This document shows positions 59,661-64,000 of a stretch of 64,000 bases of DNA, piece by piece. The stretch is from contig JASVEC010000001.1 in assembly GCA_030770535.1 (NCBI GenBank), positions 124,001 to 188,000 on the forward strand. The letters run 5' to 3'. The position numbers were made by a program, and so were the translations under genes. Under the pieces are notes generated by a model. That model saw nothing but the letters and a program-made list of their open reading frames with translations, did not search any database and was not told where the DNA came from. How positions within the stretch are numbered: the stretch's first letter is position 1; the number at the start of each line of letters is the position of its first letter. The DNA is from Batkoa obscura. Taxonomy: Eukaryota; Entomophthoromycota; Entomophthoromycetes; Entomophthorales; Batkoaceae.

Positions 59661-60275
59661 TTATAATAATAAATAGCTTAAACTCATCCTTTTTGCACTC
59701 TTAGCTGAAGATGGAGGGGAAGGAGGAATAGAATGAAGCATCATGTTAGAGTTTGATTCAAAGTTACTTTGAGATGATAGCATGGAAGGGGGAGTTGTAT
59801 TAATTTTATTCGTTTTGGGTGATAAACTTGAAGAGAGCTTTAAGAAAAATGATTCCTCAATAGTATTTATCCATTGAAGCCCGGTATTGATTGGTACTAG
59901 ACTCGTCTTCTTCTTTTCCCTACATCTACGATTTTGAAACCAAATTTGAAATTCTCTTGGATCCATTTGTAATTGTTGAGATATCTCTTTACGTGCGTCT
60001 TTCGGAGGGTATGGATTGAGAGTAAATATTGATTCTAGAACTTTATGTCTCTCTTTTTTTAAAAGGCTCCTGATTCTTTTCTCTTTACTATCACCACTAC
60101 TGCTCTTATTGTCTCTTATTTTATTCTTGTTATTATTAGGATCAGATGAAAAACTAAAGATATAAGTTTTATAGCTCTTAGTAGATTCGAACATATCTCG
60201 CAATGGGTAAATAAATAGAATGATATTAAATAAGATGGCTCTTCTTTTAAAATAAATGCTATTCTTGAACTTCAT
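59661..60275 (-). CDS. Homeodomain transcription factor
   Basis: Predicted nuclear DNA-binding protein, up to 204 aa, single exon. The homeodomain is at about 64-123, with KRIRSLLKKERHKVLESIF in helix 1 and PPKDARKEISQQLQMDPREF spanning helix 2. The recognition helix is QIWFQNRRCREKKK, with the invariant W, F, N and R. A Ser/Pro/Asn-rich C-terminal part ends SAKRMSLSYLLL. The first ATG at 60275 immediately follows TATATAA (minus strand GGGTATATAAATG), so transcription probably starts downstream of it. Met28 at 60194 (MFESTKSY) is then the more likely start, giving 177 aa. The first 27 residues are hydrophobic and unlike a transcription factor, which agrees. Target genes are unknown. Confidence 0.85.
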   Translation of the reverse strand: MKFKNSIYFKRRAILFNIILFIYPLRDMFESTKSYKTYIFSFSSDPNNNKNKIRDNKSSSGDSKEKRIRSLLKKERHKVLESIFTLNPYPPKDARKEISQQLQMDPREFQIWFQNRRCREKKKTSLVPINTGLQWINTIEESFFLKLSSSLSPKTNKINTTPPSMLSSQSNFESNSNMMLHSIPPSPPSSAKSAKRMSLSYLLL

Positions 60276-60285
60276 TTATATACCC
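60275..60285 (-). promoter_or_regulatory. TATA-like box touching the first ATG of the homeodomain gene
   Basis: The minus strand reads GGGTATATAAATG. The position argues for translation from the internal ATG at 60194, about 85 bp downstream. Confidence 0.45.
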
Positions 60286-63200
60286 TTTTCCCAAATCCTA
60301 ATTAATAGCAAATTATTTTATATCAAAGTTTAGTTAATAAAATGGCAACAGTAATTAAGCTTCTTTATTTATAAAGATACGCCTTTTTTAGGAAATATTT
60401 ATTAGCGAGAGGAAAAATAGAAAAATCAATTGCAAAAAAGATTTTAAAAAACCTCCAGTCTAAAATCTATAAGTTATAGATATACATTTGATTAATAAAT
60501 GATTTGTATGGTATTAAAAGATACAAAGAACGATTAAGAAGAAGCGAACAAAAGGTCGTAGGAAAAACTATTAATTTGTAATCTTTACTGGTTTCTTAAT
60601 GATCTCTATTTCCTATCTTTACTTTTTTTTTTATTTGTTCTTGATTAGAAAACTTTAAACTACACTTCCAGTAATCTTATAAGGTTATTTCTAAAGTAAT
60701 CTCCCTTCCTTAGGCAACATTCAGGGAGTGTCAAGCGGAATTATAATGGTGCTATCAAAATAAGCAATATATAAGAAATTTCAACCAAAATTTTAAAACA
60801 GGTAGTTAATTATTCTATATTGGTATATATTTTTTCTAATTTTTTATATAAAGCTACTCGTTAATTTACTAGAAAAAATACAGTTCTTTATAGAGATGGG
60901 TGTAGAAAAACATTTAATGTTAGGGGTAGTTGGGTTGGCGGAAAGCTATCAAATCGGAAATGCTTAGTTAATGATGTTAAATTATACTAGAAAATGGCTG
61001 ATCGAGTTTAAATTAAATAAATAATTTTATGCATTTAAACATTAGTTTCCGTTTTTTAAGCTCTTTATTAAAATTAATAGCGAATCTATTAGCTTTATTT
61101 AATCTTTTTGAGAGCATTTATTATGATTTACTTTAAGCTCTTTTTTATTTGCTGCTTTGGTAAGGTCCCTTATGGGTGTCCTTAGTCTTTGCACAATATC
61201 TTTTCAATCAAATATACAGGTATCTCTTATACAACTAGAGTCACCTGGTTGTTACAATTGCAAAAATATTGTGCAAAGGCTAAGGACACCATAGGGGAAC
61301 CTTACCGCTATTTCAAACCTTTCATGTAGTTTTTTTTTTCACCTCAATGATGAACATTACCTAAAAAAGGCGTCGACAGCTTTTATTTAAGAGGTTTTAT
61401 TTGTTGTACTGCTGACTTAATAGTTTTAAAGTAGATAGTGATTTCTTAATTTTTAATTTTAGCTTAGTTATTAATCTTTTTGGTCCTTCAATCAATTAAA
61501 AGTTGAAAATACTAACTTATTATGATTGATGATATTACAAGTTGACATTGAATGGAATTGATTGAAGTTTCTTCATTAATTGTTATAGTTAAACCCTTAT
61601 AATATATGTTCGAACATTGAATGTTATATTAAAAATAAAAATAAAAAAATCTTTTTTTATTTTTCCTAATTTAATCTTATTAGACTTATTGTGGTGAGTA
61701 TGTATGGTTTAGATATTTTTCGGCTTAAACAACCAACCAGTATTAATCTTAGATTAACAGAAGTATTAAGTATTTCCATAAATGGCATATAACTTTATTT
61801 TGAAAAAACTATAGATTAGTGGTTATGACTGATTTTTATTTTTAAATTTTTTAATAATCATATTTAATTAGACTTTGATTTTTCTGAAGCGTAAGTTATA
61901 TTGTAATAAAGCTTTATTATTGTAACTATATACTCCTCTTAATTTTTCTTATAAATTATTACAAGTTATTATCAAAATAACAAATAATACTCATTTAATT
62001 TCTAACAATAGTTTAGTGTTAGGGCCAATGGGTTACCCAAATAAATTGATTAGGGACCAACTACATAAAGTAAATAATATTTGAAAGTTGTGGTACAAAA
62101 AATTGTTTCATTCATTTATACCATAATATAGCAGTATTTTAAACTATACAATTGGACAAAAGAATTATTCTAGCTAAGCTTATAACAAATTAAACTAATA
62201 TCTAAAGCACTTAACATCATACTAGTACCTAATTATTTACATATAATTTATCAAATAAAACAATTCACAGTATAAAATCACTATGGTTGTTAATTGTTGT
62301 TTAAGTTCGGGATTATATAAACGATGATTCCGGGTATACATCAAGAGTTCGGAACATTTGCTTAAATGAATAATAATAAGTGTATCTGCTTTTTAATTGA
62401 TTATTATAAATGATACTTATAAACTTATAGCCGAATTGAACTTTATAGCTTAATAATATAGGAAAGAAGCCGAATTTTATAAACTTTGAAGTAAAAATGT
62501 ATATTTTTCTTATTTTATGAACAAAAATGAGAATACACTCTAAAAAAACCACTCCCTAATACAAAATACTAAGCAATTGTAAGCTACAGTTATAATTTTA
62601 AAAAGTATTTTATTGTATAATGTGGAAAGTTTTCTATATATTAGTGTGTGTTTATTTAATTTAAGCATTAATTCATAACAGTGGATATCCCCACTTTTGA
62701 AAGTAACAAATATTATTGAACTATACTAATATGGGTACTTCCGAGTTATCTATTAGTTCTATGTATGCTCAACAATCGAATTACTTCTTATAAAAGTGTG
62801 CATTTATACCGCTTAATTTATTTAGATAAAATATCATGTATTTCATTAACACAATTTTTGATCTAAATAAATTTTACTACAGTATAAGTCATTAAAACTG
62901 AAATTTTATGAATTAAGGACTTTGGTGGCTGAATAATTAAAATTTATATCATTTTTAAACTTTGGTAAAAAATATAATTTGTGTGCTAAAATAAAGTAAT
63001 ATTAAAGAATATCTTCAATACTGATAGAGCTTACTACTATAATCAACTTTTATGTTATTAGCAATCGGATTCAAATTCACATATAGAGCGAGATAAATGA
63101 AATTATAAAGATTCCATTACGCTTTTGTTATCCTTGTTTAGAGTTATTAATAAAGCTATTAAATAAACTATTTTGACTTATAAATTTTGAAAATTACCCT

Positions 63201-64000
63201 TTGGACATTAATCTTAATTAGGCTACGTACTTTTTTTATGAAACCGGCTATTTGAATAAGCTATTTATCTATTTGATTTTAATAATAAAACCCGTTGTGA
63301 CCATTTAGGTTGAATTGCCAAGAAGCTAAGTAAATATAGGGTATAAAATAAACATCAAAATTTTATATTACATATCTACTATAAAGTATAAATGATGACA
63401 TCAACTAAATAGTAGCCCTTTTGGTCATGTATCTTAAATTATACCACAATATCCCAAATGATCTTAAGAACTTTAATAAATATTATATTTCAAACATAAC
63501 ACTTATTATTGTATTTTACTCCAGTACCTAAGAATAATATAACTTTCATTGTATCACCTGGTCTAGATCCCATAGTCGTATATGTTTATTATATACCCAT
63601 TTACAAATATATTCATCGCAAATTTAGCATTTAAAAATATATTCTCAATTTTACACAAAATTGCTAGTTTTTTAAAGTTGGTAAGTTCACATATTTGCTA
63701 TTAAGGGATAGGTACAATCAAACAAACAAATAATTAATTATTAACAAACTTTGGATAATAATAATCAAATATTTTACTGAATGTGGTAGGGTAAAGTTAT
63801 TTTTGTTAGCTAATGAAATCATATCATAATCTGTAAGGTTATATAAGCTAATTGACTAATATTTAGCAAATAAATAAATAATAATAGCATATATTATTTA
63901 GTGCTCATCGGTATATTGCAAAAATGTATAGAGCTTATACCAGCTTAGTGACTCCATGCTTTTTTAGAATAAGAAAAATTAAAGTTGGCCGTAGGACCAT
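60286..64000. other. Non-coding right end of the window
   Basis: About 3.7 kb of AT-rich DNA. Only the family-C element (61159-61306) stands out. The minus-strand open frame 62313-62552 has no recognisable domain and was not accepted. Confidence 0.5.
61159..61306. mobile_element. Family-C MITE candidate, 148 bp with about 45-bp TIRs
   Basis: The left end is GGTAAGGTCCCTTATGGGTG, then TCCTTAGTCTTTGCACAATA. The reverse complement of the right end is GGTAAGGTTCCCCTATGGTG, then TCCTTAGCCTTTGCACAATA. The two arms fold into a long, slightly mismatched stem with a loop of about 55 bp. No coding capacity. One copy was noticed. Confidence 0.65.

Noticed and set aside
62313-62552. 79-codon minus-strand frame
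   Set aside because: Low-complexity AT-rich composition with no motif, upstream signal or homologue in the window.

Overview
This window looks like nuclear DNA of an early-diverging filamentous fungus with a very AT-rich genome. The support is small introns of about 42-62 bp with GT..AG ends, a fungal Zn2Cys6 transcription factor, a mitochondrial malonyl-CoA:ACP transacylase, Sec23, LSM3, and eukaryotic tRNAs. Large lineage-specific receptor families and base composition would fit Entomophthoromycotina such as Conidiobolus. That assignment is inference, not something a diagnostic marker in the window proves.

Layout. (1) 0-11 kb: three related five-exon 7TM receptor genes, of a kind that resembles the Git3/cAMP-receptor class. 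One is on the minus strand (1233-2476), one on the plus strand (6255-7473), and one is a decayed plus-strand copy (about 9575-10677). (2) 11.4-13.8 kb: a Pol III-like transcribed repeat and an intact secreted M64-family metallopeptidase. (3) 17.4-18.6 kb: MCT1. (4) 21-35.6 kb: a head-to-tail minus-strand array of seven intronless receptor genes of about 300 codons. They show rhodopsin-class spacing, with Cys at 77 and Arg at 102 matching positions 3.25 and 3.50. At least two copies are broken, one has lost its ancestral start codon, and three have lost the E-R arginine. (5) 36.9-41.2 kb: two tandem eight-exon cytochrome P450 genes with identical exon lengths. (6) 42.2-45.2 kb: tRNA-His, tRNA-Glu, a perfect 280-bp inverted repeat, and a decayed second M64 gene carrying a small transposon. 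(7) 45.7-55.1 kb: SEC23, LSM3, another tRNA-Glu, a Zn2Cys6 regulator and a 4-coumarate-CoA-ligase-like acyl-CoA synthetase. (8) 55-64 kb: mostly non-coding with several foldback elements, a third tRNA-Glu and a homeodomain gene.

The most prominent non-genic signal is a roughly 105-bp, nearly palindromic element with TATGGGGATGT-type ends. It occurs about 12 times almost full length plus a few fragments. At least three other foldback or terminal-inverted-repeat families are present (about 300, 240 and 148 bp). The housekeeping genes are spaced apart and do not look co-regulated. The receptor, peptidase and P450 families all show recent local duplication followed by decay, the pattern of a fast-evolving accessory region. 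Exon boundaries were read by eye from splice motifs, frame and comparison between paralogues; no alignment or database search was run.
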